Made by a program: the position numbers and the translations under genes | Part shown: positions 23,645 through 36,612 of the stretch, piece after piece | Layout of the letters: the number at the start of each line of letters is the position of its first letter | Numbering within the stretch: the first letter of the stretch is position 1 | The notes under the pieces: generated by a model | What the model saw: the letters and a program-made list of their open reading frames with translations, nothing else | Database searches by the model: none | What the model was told of the DNA's origin: nothing | Assembly (NCBI GenBank): GCA_013399015.1 | Contig: VWZX01001674.1 | Location: forward strand, 372,240 to 436,239 | DNA: 64,000 bases | DNA from: Galbula dea | Lineage: Eukaryota > Chordata > Aves > Piciformes > Galbulidae | Direction: 5' to 3'

Positions 23645-26600
23645 ATACTTTCTGTTTACTTTCTCAGAGTATTTCTGCAGCCAAAATAACCAGGACATTG
23701 GCTTCTTAGTTACAAATAAAATATTTTTCAAAAATATATGAGGTCTTACAAGGCCTATTCTGTCTTATCAATACCTTCAGAAAGAAAGTAAGCATAGTAT
23801 CAGCATAGGCTCCTCAGAGAGACCCAGGGTAGCTCTTGTTTGGTAGTTCTTTACATTAATTTTCCAGTGACAGGAATGATTGATTATGTAGAAAGTCCAT
23901 GATGTTCCATCTGAAAGCTTGGCTTCAAGAATTACATGTAAGATATTTTAAGGTTCTCTTATCTCTAATACATTCATTTGGAATAGGTGGGGGAAATAAC
24001 TCAAAATTATTAATAAGTGAGTTTGGTTGTCATAGGAACCAATTGTCTCGGGTGCTCTCTTCCAATACAGCTATTAACCCCTAGTCCCTATTTATTATTC
24101 AAGGGAAATAATTGACTTGAAAAAGGAAAATTGGTTGTCACAAAAAAAGACAAGCCACTGTGCTAAATTTGAGTCATTTGCATGCAATGAAAATGAATTT
24201 AGGAGGATGAATTTTCTTCATCCTTAAATGATTTACATTTGTGTTAGTGCTCTATTTTTCTCAGCTCTCAATATTGTAGGGTGTCAAAAAGAACAGGAAT
24301 TAGCAGATCTGGAATGAAATGCAGTACCCTACAGCTACCGTGCTCTGACTTAGGTCTTTATCATGCGTTTTAAGAATTTCATCGCACTCTTAAGGCTTAA
24401 TCCAGTACATACCAGGTGGCAAAATCCACAGGAAGAACTTGTGTTATTAATAACCTGATTTATTATTATTTTTTATCAGCCACTATTTATTTAAATTATA
24501 ATTATGAGGTTACTCCACTTAGCTTGACTGAACAAAATGAAGGGTATCTGTGGGTATCTAAAAGAATTTGCAAAGATGTTTCCTTGATACAATAATATCT
24601 ATTTGCAATGAATGCAAATTTGCAATGAAATATAAAGTTTTATTCTATAATATCAGCAGTCCATGATGGGAAAACATCTTTTTAATTTTGTCTTTGCTTT
24701 ATTTTTTCTTCCAATCATTCTAGCTATCATTTATTAAAAATTGTTTTGTACTACTTCAGGGATGTAGTATGTGAATTCTTCCCTAGAAGGTGTTCTTCAT
24801 TTGTTTTGCCTGTTTTTCCTAGTATCCAATATATTCTAAAACCAAATTCAACATCTGCAGTCACCAATTTTGCTACAGATTCCCTTACTGAACCCACATC
24901 TATTCAACTTGACATGTGATTTATGTTTTGGATGACGGCTGCTACTGCACTGATATTTTTTTCCAAAATAACAAAAAGGAACTCACACTTTTTCAGTTTT
25001 TCTCCCTGACACAAGACTAAGGGCAAATATTTTACTTGCTAATTTCAGTTGAGTTTTACCATTCACAAAATAACCATAAAGTATGCTTTTATCTAGGTTA
25101 CCAGAAATTAGAATGAAATTATCTCCTGGTTGCTAATAGAGGATTTGGAGTGATTACTCAGGAGTTTCATTTTTTGGCTTTAATTTTTGCTAATGGAGTC
25201 CTTTAGAGGGTCAAAAATAGGAGGTGGTTATCTCATGTTTAGAAAGATTGAAAACTCTGTGCATGATGTTTGTTTTTAAGAAGTTGCCAAATTTTCCCTG
25301 TATGTATCTATACAGCAAATAGCTACAACATGTAACAACAAAAATAAACACTCATTAATAGAAGTTCTGTGATACAGTTGAAGTCTTGGGATAAAGGGTG
25401 ATGTAAGTAAAAGCACTAGCTAGAGGAAGATGAAGAAGAATCTGACTCTTAGCTTTGTTACCACATTTCCTATTCTGCCAGGTTCTCTTTTGCTGTCCTC
25501 AGTTAATAATGTACATATGCTGGATAATCCTTAATGTGAACTTGCTGTTTCTGACAGAACAAACAAAAATCACATCCCTAAAACATTGCCCCCTCTCTTT
25601 TCTCTCTGGTTTTATTTACACTTTACTTATTGCATATGATTATTACTATTACTTAGTGACACCTATCATTGCAGTGGTAGGCAGATTTCATTTATCGACC
25701 TGACAATTGATAATGCATTGTACAGTATTCTCAGTAGGGCAGACAGCTACTAATCTTTTCTATCACAGAAGGTCCCTATTGTACTACTGGTCTCCTTGTA
25801 ATTGTTTTCAAAGCATGCTTTGCATCTGCTTGTAAATATTGCAGTTAATCTATAGGTGGCAGCAGACTTACACTGTAAGGCCGAGGTTAGACCTGTCAAT
25901 TATTTTCAATTACTTGTAATTGAAAATCTCTGTAATCTCTATAAAGACAGTATACAGGTGAAAAGGGCTGTGGAGACAAATACATGGGTGGATTAGGCCA
26001 TAATTTTAACAACTGAGAAAAAAAATAGATAAAGAACAAGGGAGAAAAAGATTTGTAAATAGCAAGGATGTTCATGTAATAATAAAATTTGCTTTGTAGA
26101 TGATACTAATTCACTGTCTCTTTTTCACAAAGCTATCATTTGGGAATTAACCTACATATTTGAATATAATATTTTTTGCAACTGGACTCCACAGAGTTGA
26201 ACAGAGCTCTGCTGCTGTTATTCTGTATTGTTCTTTTCATTGTAACATATTTAAAGCAAAGCTTTTCTTAATCCTGCTGCTAGCAGACCACTATTTATGA
26301 TGGGATACCTTATGCATACATCGTAAAGTAAGTGGACATGCTTCAAGGGACCAGTTAGCCTCTGTATTAGGTTTCAGTGGCTGAAAATGATCATTGAATG
26401 TTCTATTGCCATGGTCTTATTATCTTCTAGTCCTTCCTAAGAATCATAAAAGAGATTAAATTCAATTTATCGAAAGACAGGCCATTAAACCCTTGATATG
26501 TGCTGCATTGCATGCATCAGATTTCATAGTGGAAAATGGATTTCTTATGGGAGATAATAGAAGATAATGAAGGTAAAAACAATTACAGAAACTAAGGTCC

Positions 26601-29600
26601 AGTGATTATTAGCACCATCAGTATTTGCACATAAGACCCTAAGGACTTATTCATAAGACATCTGGTTTATTACTGAACTTACATGAGCCAGAGAGAGCTT
26701 TGCTATGCATTTATCATTGTTTTCAAAAGCCTACATGAAAGAACAAAAGTGCACCTTGAAATTTTTAGGTTTCCTGCACTTCAACCAAAACTAGTATCAG
26801 GTATCTTGCAGAGTGAAATTAAGCAATGGACCATAAAATTCTCTGAAATAAGAACAGCATATGGTTAAAATCTTTACCTTTTCCTTCTCAGGCATTTTAT
26901 TGGCATTGAATTGACACCAAAGTATCGGAAATCCTCAGTTTTTATTGGGCATATCTGCATATACAAAACAAAGATTGGGGCAAAATCAGTCTAATTTATA
27001 TTTTCAAAATAGTTTAAGCTCATTTTACTCTGGCAAAGTAAGACTTTCCATTCAAAACCTCGGTCATCTCAGTACTCATCACTCCAGGCAATCCTCATCC
27101 TTTTTTTTCCCTCATGGTTCATGTTGAGAAAGCCTGGTATTAGGGCCAGTTCATAATGCAGCTATCTGAGAGCAGAGAAGAGGGAACAATAATGTAAGAG
27201 TGTTAAAGCGAGAACTACCCACTCATTGCACAACTGAGACACCTCATGGGCATGCAGAAGTCAAATCTGAAGGTGCTGGGAGCCTTGAAGGTCACAGCCA
27301 AAAGGACTCCTATAGGCTAGATGACAGCTGAGGGTCAGGACAATGGGTTTAGGAAACAAAATTTCTACTTAGAAGATTAAATATTTTCATGTCTATGATC
27401 CTGGATTACCTATCTGACATTAAATTTGCTTGAATTGAGTCCTTTATCTTGATGTGAGCGAAGAGTTATTTTACCAGATGGAAACTTTCGGTTTGGAAAT
27501 CTTAGGTGTCCAGGCATTGAATATTATGTACTTGTGTAAGTTGTATTTTAACAATAACAATGGGAGACTCTTGTAGGGACTCTGAACCTGCCATTAAAGC
27601 CAGACACAGGTATTTTTGTTTCTTTTTGAACAGGTTTTCCTCTTGAATGTCATAACTAAAGCAGATGATGTAAAGTGGCTTACAGATTAACACGAAAAAG
27701 TAAAGGTTGAAAGAAAGTAGGTCAGCTCAGCTAACAACATGCACAAGTCTTCATGGGCTGGTGTCTCAACTCTTTAGCCTCAATTGTCTTTCTCTGTCTT
27801 TCTGTGTTGATAGTTCTTGCCAAAGAAAGAAGAACGATCTTCTTCCAATACTGCATTTTTTCATGATTTGCTATGACATTCATCCCATTTGGACTACAGT
27901 GATGGGACAGGTACACTCTTCACATACTCCACTGAAAAAAATTTCCTTTTGAGAAATCCAAGAAATTACATGGTCTGCAGAGATGAAGTTTCTTAGACTA
28001 ATGCACTTTATTTCACTTTATGTCTGTTATGTAAGAAAAAATGAATTAAGCTTTATCCAGGAGAATAAGACCATTGAAACTTCTACTCTACTCTGAGAAA
28101 TGTCTTGGTTCAGTGGCTGGACTCCTTGGAGAAAGTCAGCAAAAAAATCATCATGAAGATGGTAATTGAATTTTAGTAGCTTAATATTTAGAAAACCTCC
28201 ACCTTTATGGCATAGGAATAAATGCCTGTAATGGTTAGAGGTGGTTCTGAATAAACATTAACACTGGGAAATATTGTCTGTAGCTGGTAGGACATAGCTT
28301 CCTTAGATGAATTTATGTGTTTATCATGTAAAATATGTCTTGCAGACATAATAGGTGTATGTAAGATGGTAACCTTTCCTTCCTGAAAGCATTCTCTCTC
28401 CACTTCATTCCTCTCTGGAAATAACCAGAAATTTTAGGGGAATAAAAAATTAGGGATTAAAATGTAGATAGAACAAAGACAGAATTTAGCTACTCTGATA
28501 CCTCATCTTTAGGTGTTTTTAGCTCAAGGTGCTGTGTAGAAGAATCACAAGTCTGTTGTGTTCATTTTCTTTACTCTATGCCTCAGATGCAGATGGATGA
28601 TTCCCTGCTGTCTAAGATCCAAGATGACTATCAGAAATAGGGAAATATCAAGTTTAGTTTTCTGCTCAGGCTGAAAAGGTTAAGCTTATTATTCTCACTT
28701 TTTAAAGAGTGTCTTAACTACCATGCTAGGTTTCCAGTTGTCTTCTCCAAAAGTCATTCATAAACCCTGGCAATGGTGGCAGTAATCCTCTATGTAAAGC
28801 CATGGCACTGTGACAGCAGAAATGTGATCGCTTCTGCTTCCCTGTGGGAGATGTTAAAGATGTCTCCAGAAGTTCCTTGCTTCTTGCCAGTTAGATGTCA
28901 GTTTAGCCAGTTCACTCAAAGCATCAATTCAAAAGTGTGATCTATCACAGCTGATTTCAAATTAAGTGGATCAGGCTGAGTTCACACAAATTTGTTCACA
29001 ATCAGTTTGGGAGGTGGGGGGGACGACATGGAAATAACCTCCGGAAGACAGGAGATATAACAGATTAGCGGGTGACTGTAAGTCCTAAAGTTGTGCAGCT
29101 GTTTACCAAGTGAACATCTGACTTGAGCCTCAGTCTTCCTCTCCTAATGGAAAGAGGACTTCAGCAGCCTATAAGCAGATTCAGCTTTCACTGCTGTACT
29201 CCAATTACATTGAAAAATGTCACCTGCCATGCTCAAGGCAATCAGTTTCTTGCAAAATCTGATAGTCTCAGTTGATTATTCTGTTAAACCCTCCTACCAA
29301 AACTAGATGATGGTATCTAATAAATAACAGCTGTTGGAAAAGATGTCAAAAGTTATGAGAAACAGTTTTATTTATCTCTGCATCTTTATCCCTTTTATGT
29401 AGGAATATCTCTTTGGTGTCCTGAGGACCAAAACATTTGGATTAATTTCTCTTTCAGTCATATAGCTGGACCAAACCTTTAAACATTTTCTTTTATTATT
29501 CACTAACAGGACTGAAATTGTTTTCTGTACTTTAGAGGTCATAAGAAATTACTTCCGCTGCATGTAATCTGTAAAGGTGTGATTTCTGGAGTAGTTACAT

Positions 29601-32600
29601 ATGTAACAAGCTGTACATCCCTCCCACTGGCCATGTCCTCATCCCACTTCCACCTGTGTAGACAACTTTGCTGACAGGTTACTTGAGTGTGCTCAGCTAC
29701 ATGAAGAACACGTAAACAGAGGCAAAGCACTTCATACTACAGTGACTCCAGTAGTCAGGAAAATGTGTATGATTTTAAACTGTGCCAGTAGTGTGAATTG
29801 ATGGTGAGTATATCTCCTATCTAAAGATTCACTGGATATTTTCTGTTTCACTGAAGATAATCCTGAAAGGCAGAATGAGTAAAGCTAAGCATACCTGTTC
29901 TTTCTTCTATTGTTTCTCCACATGCAGGAACATTTGCCTAGTCTCTTACTATTGACAGCTTTGCTACTGTTGGTTTTAGAATATACCCTCTTGTAGACTT
30001 GACAAATAAAAATGTGTGAAAATAGCATCATATGGCCAAAAAGTGGAGTAACATCGCGTGGTAAACAGCAACATGAGGTGCTACCAAGTCTGCAGTGTAA
30101 ACACACACAAGATGATAAAACAAGCCAAATGATATCTAATGGGTTTATACTAGCTGAAGTGAACTGATCCTCCTTCAAACTCAATGACAGTTCTCTTTGA
30201 AGATGTTTATAATATTACTGAGTTCTAGAGAGATACTGGTAAAAGATTTTTTTTTCAAGTTGATAGTATCACTTTAAAAATAAAACTGAAATATAAAGGC
30301 TAACATGTATTTTCATAAACTCTCTTATAATGATCTTTGAAAGTAAACTTTCCGCTACTGTAGATAATTTTATAGTGATTGTAGGGCTATTTATGATGCT
30401 TCAAAAATAGCATTAAAATATATTACAGAAGCTTGTAATTATGAAGCAGTCATATGCAAGGTGAAGAAATTAACATGTAGATTGTAGCTGAAAATGGCGA
30501 TGTCTATGTGAATGCTTTATGTTTTCACAACATTGCCTGTTTAGCTCTTGTTATATTCAGTTATTTGAAGACAGGAGATATATTTTTAGTAATTGTCATA
30601 GTATTACTTGATTATAGGAATCACTTGTTTTGTAGGAAAAACAAACACATTATTCCTTAGAGAAAAACCTACTTGAATGAAGATTAAGTGATTGTGATTT
30701 TCTGTTCTGAGTAGAATCAGATTATTATGATCATTTGATGGGAAAACTAGGACATAAATGGCTAAACCAAGGAACTGTGCCTTACTTATTAGTGTCATCT
30801 GATTTTCTAAAAAATTCCTGAAGCATAAATGTTCATGAATTTGCAGAAGTGTAAATGGAACAATTTTTGCTGCAGTGAGTATAAATATGAACTGGCTATT
30901 AAACTAACTGGGGCAGAGAATTAAGTCTAAAAATCCCTTATTAACGTATCTTGATCTCAGAATGAAGTATTTGTTTAAATTTGTCATTTCAATGGATGCT
31001 TTTTGCCATTGCATAGGATGACATTCACATTGAAACTTCTTATTCAGCTTAAATGTGTAGGGCTTCCCAATATTCTGACAATGCTTCAATAATATAAGAT
31101 TAAATACATTAGTGTTTTTCTACCATTCTTAGCCAGACTGAGGAAATATAAAAAAAAAGGAGAACAAGGTAACAGCAGATCAATAGTAAAAGCAATTAAT
31201 AAATTATATAGTAGTGAAATAGTGCATATATTAATATTTTTTTACATTTTAGGGGGTTTTTTTTTCATAATTAAGGATGGGAGGATTTAATTTACTTTCT
31301 ATTGTATTTTTTTTCTTCCAGCCATATTTTTGCTTTGTCTTGGGTTATATGTAAGTCTCAGCTTAGAATAACAACCAGTAGGCATAAACTCCTTTATGCA
31401 TACATATTTGCAGATCAAGACATGTAGTTGTACATGTTTAACATCTCCTGACATTTTCTATCCATCTAGGTATTGCCTGTAGTCAGTGGAGAGGAATATG
31501 TGTTTCTAAAATGTGATTCAGATTCTAGGGAGACTAAATTGCCCATTTTAGGTACATGTCCTGTTCCATTAGTAAAGGTGAAAGCAAGTAAATTCCATAT
31601 TTACAATTTGCATGTTATACAGGAGGTTAGCCTTCTATTTTAGAATCTAACTTTAGGCTTTCAGGGTGATCCTGGGGATAAAGAAATTTAATCCTGATGC
31701 AAGTTAACTTTCAAGCATTTAAATATGATATCGGATTTGATCTCACATTAGCTATATGACAATGACTAGTAAGATACTCTGGCAATTTGGTTTAGGTTTT
31801 TTTTTTAGCAAACATCTATGATAAAGTCTGATTCATTTTGGCAGTCAGTTCAATATCAGATGAATAGCAATCCGCTCCATTTCTTTCCTACTCTCTGGTA
31901 TCTCAAACCAAGCATGCTTGAGTTTTACATCTCACATCACCAACACCTGGAACTATTAGTGCAAACACATTTAACATATCAATAAATTACCTATTACATT
32001 TAGTGTTCTCCCCCATTTTTTTTTCTTTCTTTGGAAAGCAGTGCAGTTCATCCTGATTCTCTGAGACATTTATTAAGATACTTAAAAGATGAGAGATGGG
32101 AGGCATCAGGATAAGTACTGTAGACTTCATGGCCAGAAACGCAATGAGGCTCCTGAGAATATTTCAGGGCATTACTTTATTCATGAGCTAAAGACAGTGA
32201 CTGCTGAGTGAACAGTGATCATAATAGTATACCCAATAGGTTTGAAGCCTCTTGCAAGGATATACTGAAGGCTTTTAATATTCTCTCAGCTTGCAGAAAA
32301 TCCCTTCATTATTTGGTGTGTTAAATAAATGCAAAGTGCACTCATCTAAAAATCTATCTATCTAAAAATAATATTTTTTGGAAGGGCTACTTGGAGAATA
32401 GAAAAAGAGGAGAAACAAAACCTTACATGCTTTGGCAGAAAGATTTTTTTATTTCATATGCATAAGCAAAACTGGAGTCAGCATAGGTGGCTTTGTCTTC
32501 CTTTTTAACATAAGGGAAGAGTGTTGCAAGTTAGATAGTCTGTTAGAAAATATGTTGGAAGAGAAACAGAAGATCAGTCACATGATACAACAGCTCTGAA

Positions 32601-33609
32601 AGAATACAAGTTATAGAGAATGATATCTTGTTTTGGGGTAACACTTGTCTAGTGTGGGTAACCAATGCAAAGTTGGATACCACCTGGAAATTGTATACAA
32701 TTAAAAATACTTCTATACAGTGAGATTCTTCAGGCTGATCTCAGAGGACTTTACTATATCTCACTTTAATGCAGATAATTAAAAGCAAATTGAAGAGAAG
32801 AATGCTTATGTAACTTTCAAAAGATCATTCAATAACAATCAGGTTTGTGGAGTCATGGTCTTTGGCCAACTTTCTCCTAGGTGTACTATGAAGGACTGTT
32901 ATTACCAGAAGGCATTTTTTCCTAATGAATTGCTTAGATTCATGTTTAAATTTGGGTCACTGAAAACAGGGATTTGCCAAACCTAATAGTCTCTGAAGTT
33001 AGTGATATCAGTACTTGTAAATAAATCTCTCAGTCTAGCTGCTTTTGACCTGGAAACACAAAGAGAATCCATTTGGACTATCCTTTGTCACAAAAGGTAA
33101 ACTCCATTTTAACAAAAAGGGTGGAAAAGGCATGTCCTGTACCATTATTACACAGTTTTATTCCAGTTTTGAAAAAACTGATATATGCACTTCTGTCCTA
33201 AAGGGAAGAAACTGTGGTGTCATTTTAATGATTTTCACATCATCACTTATCTTCTTACGTTTGACAGCATGGTGAGATCTTTTTGCCTTTGGAATTGTTG
33301 GCATTCTTCAACTTAATCTGCAATCACACATGCTTCAGAAACACACAGAACTGCTGGTACTTTAGACTTAGCAAGCACTGGTTGACTTTATAGTGATCTC
33401 TCAGCTCTCTGCTACACAAAGGTACACACAACTCTGTGGTAAAATATGGATAAGTGGTTTCTGCCAGGAGAATTTAATTTGCTTCCTCTGAATGCAAAGG
33501 GCATTTGTTATGGCTGATCTCTGCAGTGGATTTGCAGTGTTAAGATTAAGTCAGAGGTCACCTTGTGTTGCTAAGCGCCTGGAGTGATCCCCATAGGTGT
33601 GATGTCCCC
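23645..33609. other. Long unique region, no gene seen
   Basis: Nearly 10 kb without a recognised repeat or gene. All open frames are short and lack domains. Two sites stand out: a palindromic octamer-like cluster at 24601-24629 and a 26-bp inverted repeat at 25902-25927 with homeodomain-type cores. The balanced, non-repetitive composition around 25830-25960 and 26160-26520 is the kind often seen in conserved non-coding DNA, but conservation cannot be judged here. Confidence 0.5.
33604..33609. repeat. Target-site duplication, left copy
   Basis: GTCCCC directly before the LTR start at 33610, identical to 33985-33990. Removing the LTR and one copy restores a continuous host sequence. Confidence 0.93.
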
Positions 33610-33984
33610 TGTAGGAATGACCGCTCATAATATTCACGGAGTCCTCATAGAGGTATGAGTGAACTTCGTTTATTGTTTACATTACAGCACTTTATATAGG
33701 GTCTTACAGGGTTCACACGCATAAAGCAAAGCTACTATAGGCTAAACTAACTTGTTCACACACTGTGTTACTAACATAATTGGTTACATTCACATCCATA
33801 CAAACACACTGTTACAATAATGCCCCCCTGGGTTGTACAGTTAGCATACCTTGCCTATCTCCATCTTGTCCTGTTTACAGCCTTACTATTTTTCCCTATC
33901 TTCAAGGGAAGATCTCCCTCAGGATCGTGGCTGGGTTGAGCAAGCAGGCTCTCATGGCCTTGATCTGCTAAAGTATTCCCTACA
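33610..33984 (-). mobile_element. Solo LTR of a class II-like endogenous retrovirus, minus strand
   Basis: A complete 375-bp LTR in reverse orientation. On the minus strand it begins TGTAGGGAATAC and ends GGTCATTCCTACA, so the ends form the TG...CA inverted pair typical of retroviral LTRs. A TATA box (minus CCTATATAAAG, about 33690-33700) lies upstream of an AATAAA signal (33669-33674), spacing that is short but correct for a U3-R-U5 order. The insertion is flanked by a perfect 6-bp direct repeat GTCCCC at 33604-33609 and 33985-33990. Six-base duplications are typical of alpha/beta-like (class II) elements. There is no internal coding region, so this is a solo LTR left by recombination between the two LTRs of a provirus. 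Intact ends and duplication point to a fairly recent insertion. Confidence 0.93.
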
Positions 33985-33990
33985 GTCCCC
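33985..33990. repeat. Target-site duplication, right copy
   Basis: GTCCCC directly after the LTR end at 33984, identical to 33604-33609. Its last base is also the first base of a 10-bp hairpin arm (33990-33999). Confidence 0.93.
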
Positions 33991-34029
33991 AGAGAGGCAA
34001 GGTGTGTGTGTGTTAGCACTGCCTCTCTG
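33990..34029. repeat. Hairpin with perfect 10-bp arms
   Basis: CAGAGAGGCA at 33990-33999 and TGCCTCTCTG at 34020-34029 are exact reverse complements separated by a 20-base loop rich in GT repeats. The LTR integrated exactly at the base of this hairpin. No known family was recognised. Confidence 0.7.
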
Positions 34030-36573
34030 TGACTGGCAGGGCAGGCTGCAATCAGTCTTGTGTGTTGAACAATCTCCTGACATCTTAGTAATGTGTATTG
34101 CCTACTTTGATGCTAAACTCATCTCACATTTGAGATCTGGGCTGGGTACTAAGATGCAAGAGCACTCAATAATTTTATATTAATCTAAGGAGTTAGGTTG
34201 GGAGGAGAATGATGCAGAAAGGTTGATTTCAGCCCAAGAAAAGGAGGTGGTACAAAGTCCTGGACGTGTACATGGAAAGAGTTATGTTTTTGTTCCCTAG
34301 TGCCATGTGGCCATACACAGCATAGTTACTGTGCTATATATTCTAACATAGGTGGAATAAATTTCATGTTCCCACATTGCTGAGGAGTGGGATGTACTTC
34401 CAAAAAAAGCGCTTGTATGAATTTAGATGCAAGTAACTAATCCACACACACAAAATAAATAGTTGGGTATCTTGGTGCCATGGTGCATTCTTGCCTTCGA
34501 TGATTCAACCTTTTATGGGTTTTAGTAAAGACAACATTGATGCTCAATACACTACTGATGCTCAATTTTAATTGTGTGTGGAATGTGTCTTGATACAACA
34601 GCCGATTAATAACAGCAACTATAGACATAAAACTTAGGAGTTATATATCTACAATATCTTTGTCCATCAATAGTTACAAAGAATGAAGGTAGTGGATGCT
34701 TGTGAATTTCAAACTGACTACATAATATATTAGTGCTGACTCAGCAACCCAAAGCACTAGAGCACTGGAGAGAGTTTTATATCCTCTCTTGAAATCATTG
34801 CAAACAAAATCCCTACCTCTTAGGATATTCCATCATTTAAAAAAATTTAGTATGAACCCAAAACAAAATAAAACCTTAACATGCCACTAGCAGCAGAAAG
34901 TTCTTATTCCTGTTTTGTGTCTATTGGTATTTTTAGACCTTTTAAATTCGTTATTGATAAATACTTTTAAAAAATTAATCCATTCTCATCAGAAAGATAT
35001 TTTTTACAAATCAGAGAAATTAAGGATTTTCAGACTACTATTGAAACCCATGAAGATTTTCACTTTCATGTAAGAGAAAATATGGACTCTGGTTAGGATA
35101 AAAATATTCTTTTTCAGCTCTAATATCATAATTTGGAACCCTAGAGACGAAAATCTGAGAAGAGACATCTTCAATTAGTTACCGTTATAAATGACATTTT
35201 TATCTAATTATTCTTCCATCCTTAAAGAATTTAGGTCAGTTTCCAATAACATTGGTTTTGTTTTTAACAGGGTAATATATTTAATTTAAAAGAAGCATTT
35301 AAAGTGAAGATGGTAAAAACCCCAAGCTTCTCAGTCACTTATGACCTTATCCTTTTTTCTTCACTGGAGTTTTTTAAGGTGGGAATTGCTCTAGAATTGT
35401 TAACTCATTTGCATTTATGTTAGAATACTACACACCATTAAAATATAGATGCACTAATGTTAGATGTCTTGAATATGAATTTGTTATTAACCAGAATATG
35501 AATGAAATATTGACCACTAAAATGCTGATTCAGCAGTGACAAACAGAGAGCCAGATGTTACTCACTTCATCACCATAGTAGAAGTAAGGGACCATATGGA
35601 AATGAGAGTTTTAAAGATGTGAAAATGTTAAAGGTGCAGCTTCTAGGAAAGTGTTTGACTTTTCACCTTCTCTTAGACTTTCCTAGTATGTATCTAGAAA
35701 AAACATCTTCTCTTTCTAAAATTTCCAGAGGACATCTATATTTTATTGTACCAGATTTGTCACTGGTTAAACAAACTTGCCTAAAGCGAGTCTCTGTGTT
35801 GTTAGCCTCTAATAATATGAGGGAAGTATAAAATATTAAATGCACCCCAGTATTAATCTGCAAGTGAATTAGTATTTCCAACAGATAATGTTCAAATCTG
35901 ATGTTTTTAAAGACACCCATTAAAAAATCTATTATTAGTTATTGCACTTTGAATACATTTGTTACTTAAGAAAATAATTCTTCAGTGTCAGTCACTGTTT
36001 TAGGAATGTGTCTTAAATAAGTCAGCGACTTGATGAACTTCAAGGGTAACTTCCAATAACAGTGTTCCATTATGCTACAGCATGCTTTAGGCTTTAGAAT
36101 TACCTGAAAAGAGTTTGGGCAATTTTTCTGAAAATGGAAGATTTTACATGAGTCTTTTCATTGACCTGTATGTGGTGCAAACATTTTTTTTTTTTTCTGA
36201 ATAGGTTCAGTTAGACTGAATTTAGATAACATTGATTTGTATCAGCAGTAGATATATATACACACATAGAAGGGTATTTTATACTGACTTAAGCAGAAAT
36301 TACAGCTCTTTATATAGCTCAATAAACTAACATTTTATGTTTCTGAAAGCCACAGTTTCGTATGTCCTATGCATAACCTTGGTAAGTGTTCTATACATTA
36401 ATAACTTGTAAAGCAAACTTTCCCAGATGGAAAGCCTTAGCAAATTATAAGTCCAGTTGTGTGTGACTGAGTAAAGTATTTTATATCAGAATAGGGCTAT
36501 GAAGTTCCTATTTATAAAGGCTTAAAGTCACTTATGAAGAGTATAGCAAAATTAATGTTTTCTTTTCACTTAC
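34030..36573. other. Unique DNA, no gene seen
   Basis: AT-rich, with no repeat family or coding signal recognised on either strand. Confidence 0.5.
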
Positions 36574-36612
36574 ACACAGAATGTTAGGAGTTGGAAGAGA
36601 CCTCTACAGATT
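36574..36612 (-). repeat. Short CR1 3' tail, minus strand
   Basis: ACACAGAATGTTAGGAGTTG followed by GAAGAGACCTCTA matches the last 35 to 40 bases of a CR1 read in reverse. Its wording (GTTAGGAGTTGGAAG) is nearly the same as the CR1 tail of the 5S chimera at 45636-45650, so both likely come from one subfamily. It is either a severely truncated insertion or a remnant. Confidence 0.6.

Noticed and set aside
33780..34183. Open frames across the LTR region
   Set aside because: They lie antisense to and across the end of the solo LTR and have no retroviral or host protein signature.
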